From Lepisosteus oculatus (lineage: Eukaryota; Chordata; Actinopteri; Semionotiformes; Lepisosteidae), in the NCBI RefSeq assembly GCF_040954835.1, contig NC_090716.1, forward strand, positions 4,265,605-4,329,604: a stretch of 64,000 bases of DNA, in the 5' to 3' direction. This document shows, piece after piece, positions 37,928 to 50,767 of this stretch. Under the pieces are notes generated by a model that worked only from the letters and a program-made list of their open reading frames with translations, had not been told where the DNA came from and ran no database searches. Position numbers and translations under genes: made by a program. Position 1 is the first letter of the stretch. Each line of letters starts with the position of its first letter.

Positions 37928-40900
37928 CTGCAGAGGGGGTGGAGGGGTGGAAGGTGGGGGAACAAAAATGAGAACAATATCAGTTTTGCTCTCAAAAGGT
38001 GCTTTATTTTTCCCCCTTCATTAAACTGCAGCAATATGAACGACCATCATCTATCTGTGGTGCCTTGCAGCTCAAGCAATGCAACTATAACACGTTAAAA
38101 AAACAATCGAGGAATCACCTCTGCATAATTGACTGGAAAGGTCAACACGAGACTCTTGACAACAAAAAGCTGAAAAGAAAGAGCTATTAAAGCTAACTAA
38201 TGAAAAAGCACTACTTAGGCTAGTTCACTTTTAATGGAGAACAGGTAGGCACAGAGGGAGTTGGGGGTCTGGAAGAAGCTATGTGGCCATGTTGTTGAAT
38301 CAGATAACCTGGCTTTCTTCAAAAAAAGGCGGAATAAGATCCTCATGTCAATGAGCTACTAGTTACCAAACAGGTGACACCTTAGAACCTTAAAATGCTG
38401 GTTTGGAATCTTTCTTGTGCTCTATTTGTATACGGGTGTGGCACAATACACCTTTATAAAACACTTACCTTTTAATGTCAACTGTTTTACTCAACCAGGT
38501 GAAACGGTTTTGGGCAGTGTGAGGATCTGCACAATTTTAACGCAAGAGCTATTTACTTATGAGCTACCCCTTTCCCTACAGAAAATGGTTTTTAAACATC
38601 TTGAAAATGTCTTGAATCACTTTTATTTAGTGGAAAAAGGAAAGAAGCATCTTCAGTGATTTCTCAACACACTCATTACTCATTGCATTCATAAAAACAT
38701 AAAACTGTAAAAACAATTACAAGACAAGAAGGCATAACGCACATTGTTAAGTGCTGCTAGTTTTAATGGGTAAAGAAAACAATTTTGTTAAGAGCACAAA
38801 TGTGTTGAATACTTATTTTAGGTTTAACCCTAAGATTGAAAAGCCGGGGTTTTATAATGGTAATTTATGTGCAACAGAAATATTAATGTTAAAAATGAGA
38901 AAGACTCATAATGTGTAATAATATGGGACACAAATGAAACAAAATTCTTAAGATGTCATCAAATACAGTGTAATACATTGCTTTATGTACCACTTCCTAT
39001 CATCTTATTTATCACTAAGAATGCATAAATACCTCAGCAACAAGAAGATTATTATTTATACAAGAAGAAGAAATTACAACTTTTGAGTTTGTACAATGTT
39101 TTAATACGACAATATTGAGGGCATTTTATTTAAATATAAAATAGCAACACCAATATCAGGATACAAAAATGTTACAATTGAATAATTCATTTCACAACCT
39201 TAACCAAAGGCAACCTGAAATGTACATTTTGCATTTGTTCATCAACTAATTAAATAATAAAAAACAGCACATCACCGACACTCATGCTAGACTTAGAGCC
39301 AAATCACGCTGAATGTCAAGAACAGGAAGAATGAAAGAAATGCCACAAGTTCAGTTATGAAACAGAAATATGACATCCACCTCACTGAAAGCTAAAGCCA
39401 TATCAAATTGTGCCTTTTTATGGCAAAACATAAGCTTCTAAAGGCCAGTGACCTGTCAATGTGACACAACTACCGCAGGGACAATGATGGCTTTGTTTTC
39501 CCCTTCGAAACGAAAGGATACGAAAGGAAACCCAGAGGCCTGCACAGAGTCCACAAGAAGTGTGCAAAAAAAAGAGGAAGAATTCCCATTTAATCCCTAT
39601 CGCGTGAGGAATTGGGAGGTCGAAGCACAACAGAAACCCAAGCTGAGGATGGGCATAGCCTGTAATGACATGAGACCAATATGCAGCATTCCCAGCCACC
39701 AGGTCAAGAGATCTACTGCTGGGGCCTGAGAATGAAGATGCCTAAACTCCTCAGCTAGACGCCTCGGGCTCGGGACCCACCAGGAAAGCTCTCCATGTGC
39801 TTTCCCGACCGTGAACGTACCTTGTAGCTCTTCAAGCTGAGACAGTTCGGGCAGCGATGGCTGACAGGGAGGTTCGGGTGGCTGCCCGGACCTCAGCCTG
39901 TCCAGCTCGGCCTCGAGCTCCCTGATCTTCCTCCTGAGCTTCACGCAGTTGGGGCAAAAAGAAGTCGAGGGGCTCACGTTGGGCGGCCCGTCGGCCGCCG
40001 CACGGGGGCTGCCGTCCGCGTCCTCCACCTTCACGCGGCCCGCGTCCGCCTCCGCTTCGTTTTCGGCCTGTCGGCAGCCTCCCGCCCGGTCCGGCGATCT
40101 GCTTTCCGTCTTCAGCCTGGCGAGGCCCAGGTAAGAGCATCCCGCCGCCGGCGCCGCCTTGGGCCGCTCGTGGAGCTCTCCGCCACGGCTCCCCCTCGTC
40201 TTCCGCAGAGGGAAAGTGCTGTTCGCGGGCAGGGGGGTCCCCGCGCGCTTGGACTCCTCCAGAGACGCCTCCAGGACGTCCTTGAAGATGAGGTCGATTT
40301 TCTTCTTCTTGGCGGGGTGCTGGCCGTCTCCATCCTCGGCCCCCCGTTTCCCGAGGGACCGCCCCCCGCGGAGGGCCGACCTCAGAACCGACCCCTTCGC
40401 GTCTTCCAGATTTCCCGACGGCTCGTCCGGTTTCTCGGCCGTCGGCCTCCCTGCACAACGGAAAAGCACAGAGACTCAATCACGGCCCCCTGGCGCGAAA
40501 GGGGTACCGTTAAAAAAGCACGACTGATACCGCGGCAGGTTAAAAACACAGCGAAATCAGAAAGGGGGGGTGGAAAAGAGATCATAAGGAATCGCAAAGC
40601 AAGCTGTGGCAACATTCTCCAATTCTGTCAAACGCCTTTCCAAACAAAACTGAATGCAAGTTGTTCACAAACACTTAAATTGACAACTTGGTGGAAGGCA
40701 GTCCAAACAAACAGGCTGGCAGAAGAAAGGCATTGATGCTGCACTACATTTTGTTTTTTTAGAATTTTACAGTCTTTCAATTTTATTTTTGAGGGGGGAG
40801 GGGGGAATCTTTTTTTTTCCCCCCAACTAATCTTTTGATCCACATTAGTTAAGAACACCACCATCCGACAATATTATAAACCCGGTGAAATTCATACGCT

Positions 40901-43900
40901 TTGGTTTAAATTGGTGTGAAAACTATTTCAGAAATGTTGAAAAGGCAAAACAAATACCAGTCATCCTAAACAACTGCAGTTATATTTAAACAATGCAGTG
41001 TTTTATGACAGCTGAAAAATGTTTTTTTGTCTTTCGAAAATTAAGACAATGCATCTTATTTTACCCATTTTTCCAACAAATATTTCCAAATTAAAGATGT
41101 ACAATGAACATATAGAAATATCAATGTATTTGATTAATTATTAAGTAATCTTAATACTAAACACAGTGATTCCTAAATAAATGGCTACAAGAAGTGCATA
41201 TAGTTTAAAAAGCTGGAAATCAGGAAACCTACTTTACTTACCTGAAGGGCCAAATGAAGAGCAGAAAACAAGATCTTAATATTGCCATCAAGTCTGTCTT
41301 CTTGTGCTGTTTTGGATGAAGTTTACTTTTGATTTTTTTTCAGCTGTCACTAATAAGCAGCACTGAAAAGTATATACATCCTCAGCTTCAAATAGTACAA
41401 CAAGCATGGCTCACATTTAATGATTGCTTCTATTCTAAACATCGTTCTTCTCCTATGAGGACTGGAAAAAGAGTCCTTCTCTAACACATTTCTCTCCAGG
41501 TGTTTCCCGGCACAAAAACCGATAATTCACCCAGAAGATTGCAAATAAAATTAACGTCAATTAACTCGCAACCCCGTGCGCTTGAGTCACTTTAAATAAG
41601 CAAAGATTTGCGTTTTTCTCTCAGGTTCATGCTGCCCACAGAGAGCCACCCCATCCGATTAAAGTAATTCCCCTGGGCTCTCATTCGAAAGAAATTCATT
41701 TGAAAAAACCAAGAACGCCTGCCGCCACCTCACAACATGTCTTGTTGTCCATTACATGCTGGAGATTGAAACTCTTAAAGGAGGATAAACACACCAGCTC
41801 TTCCTAAAAATATTAAAGGTGCCACAGGGTGTGACCTTGGAACCTTCAGCACAGAGTCAATCAATCTAACTATACAGTCATTCAGAAAAAATGCTCTGTG
41901 ATGCATTGGGGGTAATCAGGAACAGCAGGAATGTTTTCCCTTTGAATTTCACAGGTGCACATGTATGCATCTGGAAATCTCTCCAGAGCAAAGAAAACAG
42001 TAATGCATTTAAGGATTCTGATGAGTAAGTGAAGACTTCTAATATTATATTGATAGTGACATGATTAAAGGTCTTGTATGCAATGTTTCTTTTACATTCT
42101 TCGGGAATTCTTAGCCCTTCTCTTCCCTGTCATTTACCCACTCTGTTACTGCTGTGTGATCTTAAAAGAAAGAGAGCTTATCAGTACCACCTACAGGACC
42201 AGACTCCACATAAATCACGAGCTACAGCAGGAGCTGGTAACCGTCCTAATCAGGAATGGTAAATACCGCTTGTTTTATGTGCCATGTCCGTTTCTGTTCA
42301 TGTATTTATTTTACGGCTAGGTAAATTAGCTCTTTTTGTGTTGAAGAGAAGCTTTCTTATTATCGCGGTCTAGCACAAGAGCATAAGCGTACTTTTTTTC
42401 TAACATTCAGAGCACCAATACCTGTGAGGCAAGCAAAAAAAAAAGAGGCTTTTGCAAACACCAGAGGTCGACACACAGAATTACTGGGAAGAGAGCAATA
42501 ATGAAGTGTCGTGCCAGGAGGAAGTGGGTGAATTTCCATGCTGGCACTCACTTTCCACCTTCACAGAAGCAAAACGCAACGTTTACCTCGGTCACGTGTA
42601 ATAAGGAAGACGCAGCACATACCGGTTTTTGTTTTTTTATTTGTAACTGACACCACGACATAACGGAAAAGTCATTCACAGTGGCTTCCTTTCAATCCAC
42701 TTTGGCCTCGAATAAACATGTCAGGGTTTCCGTGGCAACCATGGTCACCAGAGTTTCAATTGCTCACTGGAGCCCGGTATGCTGGACACCAGTGACGGGC
42801 TGCTTGTAGTTCGGACCGCACATTTTATAATCTACCCTGTCCGTGTCGAGCATTAACAACAGAGCCGAACATCACAGCATTTCAAAAGCAGCACAGTTCT
42901 TCTGTCCTGAGCACACTTCTGTCCTGTGCCACAGTTGTTTTTTTCCCCCAAATCTAGACTTCAATCATCTTCAGTCAAAGTGCAGCTGGAATCCACTTTC
43001 CTGTGTATCTTCTATGTGTTTTTTCCTTCTTCTCAGTCCACATACGTCTATAAAAAAAAGTAAGAAGGATGGATACATAGTCTTCTCCCAAAAAGAAACA
43101 GACAACCACCTTGTTCTGATGTATTAAAACATATCAAGCAAAAACGCTCAAATCCATGCACAAAGTTAAACTTTCTTGGCAAGTACCTTATCTAATCTTC
43201 TCTGTATGGAGTTTTAAATGAGCCAGAATTCTTCCCTTTACTGCTCTGACAGATGTGGTGTTATTAAATAAAATTAAAAGGCAAATCTTGCTTGTGTTCA
43301 ATCTCCGATTGAGCAAATTTAGCCTAGATAATAAATCTCAATGGACCAAGTTCTGGGGGAGCAGGTTAAATCTGTTCTATGCTAACCTACAATGTAACAG
43401 TGACAAATGCAGGTATATGATGATTAATGATTACTGAGCTATTTGTCCCTGAGCTCCTCAACTGTACAAATGTTTCACCTTTAAGGCACAAAACACTGCC
43501 ATTACCCTTCCTCAATTTTTGGAAAAGTCAGGACCAACATCAATTACTGACATTTTAGCAGAGTTCTTAATTTGGCAAAAGCTCACAGAGGTCTATTTGA
43601 AAAAACACTAAAAGCACTGGCTGTTTGACATGAGAAAAAATGATAAGAGATGAATTGTTAAATCATTTAAGAGGTTAAAATACATGGTGTCTTACCTGGA
43701 AGATTTAGACAGGCGGGACCAGCACAACTTTTCTTTTTTTGAACCCACACTGGGCTGGGTGTGGGCCACATCACTTCCTGAAGATGGTTTCACAGGCGAT
43801 GAGAAACCACTCCAAGAAAAAAAACAAATTTTTGCACTGAAGAGCACAATTTTTGTGTGCGTGTCTGTGTGGGAGATGCAAACATTCCACATTGCTCTAA

Positions 43901-46900
43901 TGTTGTGTAGGATGCTTCAAGGACTAATGCATTTTTTACTGCTTTGTGATCTGTTAAAAAGCCTACAGGAAACGATCAAGGATCAAGAGAAATCGTAGGT
44001 CGAGCTATGGTTCCTGTCTTGTTGCTCTGGTTCATTAGCAACTTCCCTTAAGATTAAGAGCTATTTATCAACACTTTGCTCAACCTAATTGTGAGCTATT
44101 TTCAGACTGGGGAGACACTTAGCTACAACATGGGAGGGAGCCAGAGACTGTTCTGGCACTAAAGCAAAAGAAAACAACACCATGCTTTTAACGACTCCTC
44201 CTCACACCAGCATGAAAGAGCCAGCACTTTTCCACCAGTAGCGTCCCTCACCGCACAGGTATTTACACACCCTCAGGAAGTCTGAACAGGAGAGGAGATA
44301 ATGCCGAAGAGTCAACAGCGACGGACCACACTCCGCAGGCAGACCAACCCATCAGCCGCAGAAAGAACCCCTCGTTTCTCCTCGCTCCTGACACCACAGC
44401 AGTCCTTTCCGTTCCGAGCGGCACGAAGGCTCTGTCTGCCACCACACCCTGCCGTTTGCTGGGACTCCCTGCGGAGTGACCAGCGCTGCCCATGGCTGTT
44501 AATCACTGCCAGCCCTGAGCGAAAACACCAGGAGGGGACTTCACAAGCTTGACACACTACTTACAGGTGAAAGAACGGTATCAAGGAGAGTGAAATCCGT
44601 GTAATTAAGCCGTATACTTAAAAAAAACAATGGAAGTAATTAATTTTATATGCTGTAATGACATTGAGAACAATTGTGTTCATTTGAGCTTATTTGCCAC
44701 ACATTATTTGATATCAATCAGTGTTTTCCTGTCCTACACCAATGGAACTCTAATAATAAACAGTGGAGAGCATGATACCCTGCGATTCAAATTTCCACAT
44801 TGAAAGATTCCTTCCCTGACAGCAGGTCCCCGATTTAAAATGACGATTCAAAATACCGACGGCAAAACTGAAATGAAAACTAGGGGAAGTCATCCGGGGA
44901 AATTTCCACATTTCATCTGTGACATAATTAAATTCTTAACCAAAAATAGAACAGCAACATGTGGACGAACGTACATTTCACTGGCAACGTTTGCTTACTT
45001 TTTAAATAAGGCAGTATTTCCACTTTGAGTTTGTACTGAAGAGGATTCCAGGGAAATGTTTGCTTCTGCCTGAAGTCAACAGTGTTTCTCTCAGAGGAAA
45101 AGCGTCTGTGCCAAAGTCACCGCAATAGAAGACTCGCAGTCTGGAGCAGCGCATTACTCGGGACACTGCCCCCAGCTGGAGTGCCTCAGGGCGCCTCCAA
45201 ACACGTTTCACTGCAGGACGGACACTAGAGGGCTTGAGGCACTGCAACCAAGAGTTTATCCAGCCAAGTTTTTTTTTCTTCTTGTTGACACAGAAAGGGT
45301 TACATTGACAGCACGCCCAGATTCACGCTCCCTTTCCCACAAGAGAGCGTTTAACCTTCCCACTGCACCGAGGTGGAAACAAGCGCATTTCCAGAGCAGA
45401 AACGAACTAGAGAAATTGAAAACAAACCAAGCTGGACTTCTGTGGGAAGTCACCAGCAGGGAGGGGAAACTCCAAATGCTCACCTCCCACCAGGTTGCGG
45501 TCGATGCTCTCCTGGGAAATGCTGTGCAGCCTCCTCATGTACTCGGCACTGTACCATACGCGCAGCCTCTCGCCCGCCGTGATGTCCCGGCAGGCGCGGA
45601 AGTAGATCTCCTCGCCGTGCTGGAAGGCCATCAGGTTCTGTTCGTTCTCCTCCCGAGAGATCATCACGTACCTGAGGCCAACAGCACGGGAACACGAGAC
45701 TCAGAGACGAACGCACTGCGTCCTTTCACTTTTAACACTGCGCAGCCTCCCAGAATGCTGCAAAAACCGTCGCAGAGAAATCATAGGATACTGATGAGAA
45801 TGAGTATATTCGATGAGGGGATATTCGTTAAAATGCATATCCCCAAATTCCTGCTGGTGAGCCCATCAGAGGAGAGCACATTAACTTCTGTTGGCGTGCA
45901 AAAGCATCATATATCAGAATGCAAGTTTTTGTGCATCACAGCAGAACTGAACTTATTGGGTACTGTCTGTGTATGTTCTTCAGCTCTTCAATAAGCGGTT
46001 CTTGACTTCCTAAGATCCTCTTCTTCTGCTCATTATCTACTCATCATTTCTAATTAAATACCAGTTCATGAACTACCCTCACAACGAGCTTTCAATCATT
46101 AATGGTATGTAAAAATAGCCACCAACTTTAAAGACATTTCAATTGGAAAGTACAGAAAATATGAGTAAATATTCATTAAATGTATACTGCACATACTGTA
46201 CACTTCCAGTAGGAGTGAATTATTCTGTGCTCTGTCTTTCTCTGTAAAGAAGTAGGATATAATTTGAAAGAACTGTGATGCGCACCTAAGAAATTTGATA
46301 TTTTTATTAAAAAAATGGACATGTTCCAACTTTGATGAATGCGAATAGGTCTGAGGATTCCTTTCCATTTTACATTCATGCTGTTTTCATTAATTGTTCA
46401 TCGACTACATTAAGTTAACGTCACTGGTACAGTATCAGTTTACAAGTTCAGGAACCCTCCTTAAACCTTTGACACAGAACAGTGTTGGATGCGCTAACAA
46501 ATAATGAGGTTGACTGCAACTATATTATTATTTTGAGACCTCTGTCAGTAGACCGTTATTCAATTAAGAAGCAGCACGTGTGGTATTCCAACACTGATCT
46601 CAAACAAAGAGGTGAAAGAAAAATACCTCATCCAGTTTGCTTTAGTTTCATCAGTGCCGTCAATTGACTTGTATCGGTTGTTTTTGTCAACAATCTGAAA
46701 AAGAAAATGAAGCCAAAAATCACCTTTATCTGAAGCAAAACAAAGTGCACACCTGATGCATCGAGGCATAATTGCAGCTCTCTGTCGACCTGGCAAGAGC
46801 GACTGTGCACACCTGACTAGAGCTCTTCGCAGAATGACTAACGGACATTTTTAAAAAATCCTGCTTTTATTTACCATCCAGGAGAAGAATCCAGACGACT

Positions 46901-48797
46901 TATCTTGCGCAACCACCTCTCCCTCATATGGGCCAAACAGCACGCCTTTCCTGAACACCTTGTCCACGCAGCACACATCTGTCTCGCCACCTGGCTCCTG
47001 AATCACCTCGATTCCTGGGGGGACCGTCAGGCTTGCACGGCGGGGCACCCCCACAGCTATAGGCGTGTCCGGCAGAAACACGGGAGGGCCGTGTGCCGGG
47101 CATTCCTCCACAAAATACTCCTTACACTCTTCACAGACTGCAGGAGAACAAGCACAAAACACGCACGCCCTTACAGTTCGAACTTCAAACACGACACAAG
47201 CGGCAATGCAGTCAAAATAAGAACATTATTTAGGGGAACTGCAACGCTATTTTTATACGTTGGGGTAAGAAAGAATTCACATTGAGGAGTGCATTTCAAA
47301 CCACAATAAAAGCACAATGCGTACCTTGTAAAATCTCAATTTACACCACAAAATAGATTATATTTCCAGTTTTGCGAATCACCATGTTCTGCGATTCAGA
47401 ATGAGGCAACAACATTTTCGGTAAAGTGAAGCGGTCCTACTACACTGTAAACAACCAGACTTGTGAATACATCTTTTTTAATCCAATAGAAATAGTGCTC
47501 TCGACTTCGAGACGGTTTTGCCGACAAATACGCATCGCGTCGCAATTCTCCTGTGGAGAGACCAGGAGTTTGCAACAACACGGCGACTTACAGTACTTTC
47601 ACCAAGTTCACGATCTTGTGCTTCTTTCGAAATCTGTACAATTTTCCTATACCGTCAACGTATGTATTTTGTTACCAAGATTTAATAACCGGACTGAGAA
47701 ATGTGGACTGCGGCTCCCCTTTAATATAACCAAAAACATGATTAAAAGGAAGTAAAACTGGTAAAATGGCATCTGGGGAACCGGAGAAGGGGAAACAGCC
47801 GAAGCTCCTCGGAGAAGACTGAACACTTACACCAGAAGTCCACTTGTGGGTAGCCTGCAGCCACGCAGTGCTCGTGCTTCACCTTCAGCTTCTTCTTGGG
47901 TTCATCGCTCAGGTGGTGTTCCTCCTCTTTGATTCTGCTGGAATCAGACAGGAGAGGGTTAAGAGTAAAACTGTTTTATGCCTGCAGCTGGCGACGGTAT
48001 TATCAGGGTATTGTGAAAGAAGCAGATGGACAGCAGGACACAACACCCACCTATGAGTACCACACACCCCACACTTTTTAAACATTACAAACTCCATCCA
48101 TCTTCCAAGTGCTTTATCCAATACAAGGCCACAGGAGAGCCAGAGCCTAACCCGGCAAGCAAGAGACACAAGGCAGGATACATCCTGGATGGGACGCCAG
48201 TCCATAGCAGGACACGCACTGACACAAATACACACACATACCAGGGCCAAATTTCCCAGAAACCACCTAACCGACCAGTAAGTTTATGGAGTGTGGCAGG
48301 AAACAAGAGCACCTGGAGAAAACACACAGGAACACAGGGGGGACATGCAAACTCCACACGGAAAACACCCCAGGTCCAGAATTAAACTCAGAGCTCTGCT
48401 AACTACTGCATCACTGTGCTGCCCAATAATACAAACTCAAGATTAGAAAATAGAAAAAAAACGATGTAAAAAAAAGGCAGAAATTGGAGAAAGCACTACA
48501 TTTGACAGGTGGAACTTTTGACACAAAGGGTCGTAGGAGCATGGAACTAGCTATCCAAGTCATGTTGTTGAAGCTGGTACTTTTTTTCGAGAAACAGCTG
48601 GATGAGATCCGCAGATCACTTAGCTACTAACGACCAATCGAGTTAGAAAGGCTGTATGGTTGCATCTTGTTAATACCAGCTTCTATGTTCTTATGACAGT
48701 GCCCCTGTCCCCCGTCCCCCCCCCAGAGAGACTACCTCTTGCTGCAGTTGGGCTCCTCGTCAGAAGACTCTTTTTTGGAGGTGCTGGATTCGGCCAT
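35766..48797 (-). CDS. prdm11: PRDM11, PR/SET-domain protein fused to a hAT-transposase-like C-terminus
   Basis: A nuclear PR/SET-family regulator. Joined minus-strand exons are 48797-48736, 47937-47831, 47137-46875, 46694-46627, 45671-45484, 40450-39821 and 37927-35766. They sum to exactly 3480 nt, encoding 1159 aa plus stop, with all phases matching. A C-C-C-H zinc knuckle (C58, C61, C69, H72) precedes the PR domain (about 76-212), which contains [37 protein letters not shown] and [19 protein letters not shown]. Next come the [18 protein letters not shown] motif and a CPNC-plus-heptad segment. Residues 510-1159 carry a TTF/BED-like finger and a hAT-like RNase H fold. There is no C2H2 array, as known for PRDM11. 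The start codon is the first ATG after an apparent 5' UTR acceptor, but the frame is open upstream. Confidence 0.92.
37928..39820 (-). other. prdm11: PRDM11 intron 6
   Basis: AT-rich. Its first 224 nt, on the minus strand after the exon 6 donor, remain in frame and could serve a retained-intron isoform. Nothing else was recognised. Confidence 0.65.
39821..40450 (-). CDS. prdm11: PRDM11 coding exon 6
   Basis: 630 nt, both phases 1, notably CpG-dense. Encodes a disordered region with the conserved [20 protein letters not shown] motif and, near its end, [20 protein letters not shown], a CxxC followed by a leucine-heptad coiled coil. The donor ACAAG|gtacgt lies within a frame that stays open for 74 more codons to 39597, so an intron-retaining short isoform is possible. 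Confidence 0.9.
40451..45483 (-). other. prdm11: PRDM11 intron 5
   Basis: A 5 kb intron. It contains a G-run/C-run inverted pair near 40.80 kb and a GC-richer patch at 44.27-44.57 kb that is open in several frames but shows no recognisable protein. The rest is AT-rich with nothing identified. Confidence 0.65.
45484..45671 (-). CDS. prdm11: PRDM11 coding exon 5 (end of PR domain)
   Basis: 188 nt from phase 2 to phase 1. Encodes [20 protein letters not shown] then [20 protein letters not shown] and [18 protein letters not shown], closing the PR domain and its C-terminal helix. Confidence 0.93.
45672..46626 (-). other. prdm11: PRDM11 intron 4
   Basis: 955 nt of AT-rich sequence between two PR-domain exons; no repeat or exon recognised. 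Confidence 0.7.
46627..46694 (-). CDS. prdm11: PRDM11 coding exon 4 (PR domain)
   Basis: 68 nt, entry phase 0, exit phase 2. Encodes [20 protein letters not shown] then WMR, the NWMRY motif that lines the SET-fold cofactor region. ZNF408 has a 68-nt counterpart ending GNWIR. Confidence 0.93.
46875..47137 (-). CDS. prdm11: PRDM11 coding exon 3 (knuckle and first half of PR domain)
   Basis: 263 nt, entry phase 1, exit phase 0. Encodes [20 protein letters not shown], then [20 protein letters not shown] and [20 protein letters not shown]. Its length and phases are identical to the equivalent ZNF408 exon at 54995-55257. Confidence 0.93.
47138..47830 (-). other. prdm11: PRDM11 intron 2
   Basis: 693 nt, more than half of it copy B of the dispersed repeat also found in SYT13 intron 5. 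Confidence 0.7.
47343..47725 (+). repeat. Dispersed repeat, copy B
   Basis: Same blocks in the same order as copy A: ACAAAATAGA, CTGCGATTCAGAA, GTGAAGCGG, CTTGTGAATACA, GTGCTCTCGA, GAGACCAGGAGTTT, AAGTTCACGAT, TTCGAAAT. It lacks about 150 bases present in copy A. Unclassified element. Confidence 0.65.
47831..47937 (-). CDS. prdm11: PRDM11 coding exon 2
   Basis: Reads [20 protein letters not shown] then [20 protein letters not shown] joins to FCEEC in the next exon, the same junction as in remembered human PRDM11 (QQVDFWFCESC). Acidic then lysine-rich; a possible nuclear localisation signal lies at PKKKLKVK. Confidence 0.88.
47938..48735 (-). other. prdm11: PRDM11 intron 1
   Basis: 798 nt, with a tRNA-headed SINE copy occupying its centre. 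Confidence 0.65.
48091..48423 (-). repeat. tRNA-headed fish SINE, copy 2
   Basis: On the minus strand the end of the element lies at the CCATCCAT side. Diagnostic blocks on the plus strand are GGCAGGATACATCCTGGATG, ACGCCAGTCCATAGCAGGAC and GGGGACATGCAAACTCCACA, closing with CACTGTGCTGCCC. Same family as the copies at 25.9 and 55.3 kb. Confidence 0.7.
48736..48797 (-). CDS. prdm11: PRDM11 coding exon 1
   Basis: Encodes [20 protein letters not shown] and two bases, followed by a gtagtc donor. An acceptor (ttcctgcag) on the minus strand would start this exon at 48855, so an upstream leader exon is likely. The frame stays open upstream of the ATG, so a longer N-terminus cannot be excluded. Confidence 0.7.
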
Positions 48798-49404
48798 TGC
48801 TGGGGGCCTGAGGCTGGGTGACCTGCAATTCCCAGTGAAGCCTCTCACGCCAGCGCTGCAGGAAGGCAAGGGCAGGGAAAAGGGGCTGGTGAGAGCCAAG
48901 GCGCTGCTCGGGAAAATGCAATCGGATCTTCGAGACACAATGAAGCACAGCAGTACCACCAGAACAAAAATAACCATTCATTACGTCTATTAGGTGACTC
49001 GATGGAAAAATATCAAAAGTGTCAAAGGAGAAGGTTGAAATGATTACAAGCTTTGGAAATACGTGTCCCTATTTCTGAGATAAAGTCCTCGGCTACTCTG
49101 TTGCATTTTCAGCGCTGATTGTGTATTTGGATTTAAATGCAGCTACATACAAAGTCTGGAGTGCTTGTACTTGATATTTGCTGATGCCAAACCGCAAAAA
49201 TCTGCATTTTATGTTAACTGCATAGGGAAGCCTAGACCATATTCCAAACGCCTTGTACATAACCTTCCACAACCAATTTCCCATTCATACTCTTCTCATT
49301 TAAGTACAGTGGGAAATTCTGTATGTAAGCAATTGCCATCATACAATGGAGTGATCAAAACAAGTAACAGGCTGAATTGCGTAATACACATATTACATGA
49401 ACAA

Positions 49405-49535
49405 GTGGGGAGCTGCGTCAGCATGTGCTGGCTGCTAAAGAACAAGTTAAAGTTAATTCCACACTGGAAAAGGCCCTACAGCCAAAATGTTGCATTCCTG
49501 TTTTGTTTTTCAGCGTGCAGTTAACTTTTCCTTGT
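49405..49535 (+). repeat. Foldback repeat family, diverged copy
   Basis: Shows GGGAGCTGCGTCAGCATG, then CTGCTAAAGAACAAG, and further on ATGTTGCATTCCTGTTTTG with TTTTTCAGCGTGCAGTTAAC, matching both arms of the palindromic copy at 63.6-63.8 kb with substitutions and small gaps. Confidence 0.5.
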
Positions 49536-50767
49536 CCGCATAACTATGCGTTTACTTCTTGTTGTATATACTTGTTAGTTCTCGTTAATTAGACTATATT
49601 ATATATAATGGTACTGACATATTGTAACTATACCTGCCCTGGATTTAAGGTAAGGTTAATGGAACAAAAAGTAACAAGTACATTGCCACTTTGGGGAAAA
49701 TGCATTTAATATGTAGATCTGCCCTTGAATTCTTAAATTCATAGTTTTCAACAACAAAGAGTCGTCTGCGTTGAGATTTAAGACTTTATTTACAGTTCAA
49801 ATCGGAGTTCGGAAGGACACGTTCATTAAATCACCAGCAGTACAACAATGGACAAAAGAGCGTACAACACAAGAAGAGACGGCTTAATGGAGCACACATT
49901 TAACATCCCACGAGTCTTCGATTAAACACAAAAAACAGGAAATCTGAATAAACTGCGTAGGAAGAATCGCAACAATGGTTTTACTGGCACGTATTCCGAA
50001 AGCATCAACACTACGTTGAGACAACGGGCCATTTTAGTATTTTATATAGTAGGTAAACAAATTTTCCACGTCTTTGAAGCAGAAAAGCATTGCGAGTGAA
50101 AATTCGTAGGACTTGCAGAGTTTTATTTAAAGCAAAAATAATTCTCCCCTTAAAAATTCTTGTAACACACTGAGCTGCTGCTCTATTGTTCTTCCCATCA
50201 TATGGAATGAATTATATGAAATGCACTAGTCTGGGGTCAAAAGCTGGTTTTTCACAGTCACGCTGGAATAACTCACCATAACGGTATGCATACTTTACTG
50301 CTGGACTTGGTTTCTGGGTTCTCATACAAGCGCCTGCCTGACACATCAGTGAAATTTTCACCAGCAGGAAAATGTCAATTAGTAAATAAGTTGTGATTTG
50401 AAATTTCCTGTATGTTCCTGTAAGGAGGACTCCATGGCTAGATATTTATCAGATCGCATTTCCGAGCTGTTCTTCGAGTTGATCTGCGTTAAAAGCAATG
50501 AAGTAGGTCCCAGCAATCTACGTATTAAACATTAGGCATGAGCAGTGCAGTGGGTGGTCTTTAAATGTAGTCATTTCAACACATCTTAAGAAAATGTACA
50601 ATATTTTAACCAAAAACCCCAAAACATTTTACCGACAAACACATATTTTAGCTTTGACACACTTTAATATGAATGTTCCACATCGCAGAAAATGCAATAA
50701 AGCCGACGTGATAGCGAAGGACGAACAACGTAAAATAGGAGATAACCTTTTTATTTTAATACGGAAA

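Noticed and set aside
43700-43850. Possible further relative of the foldback repeat
   Set aside because: Only a loose resemblance (GAAGATGGTTTCACAGGCGA) without the diagnostic arm motifs.
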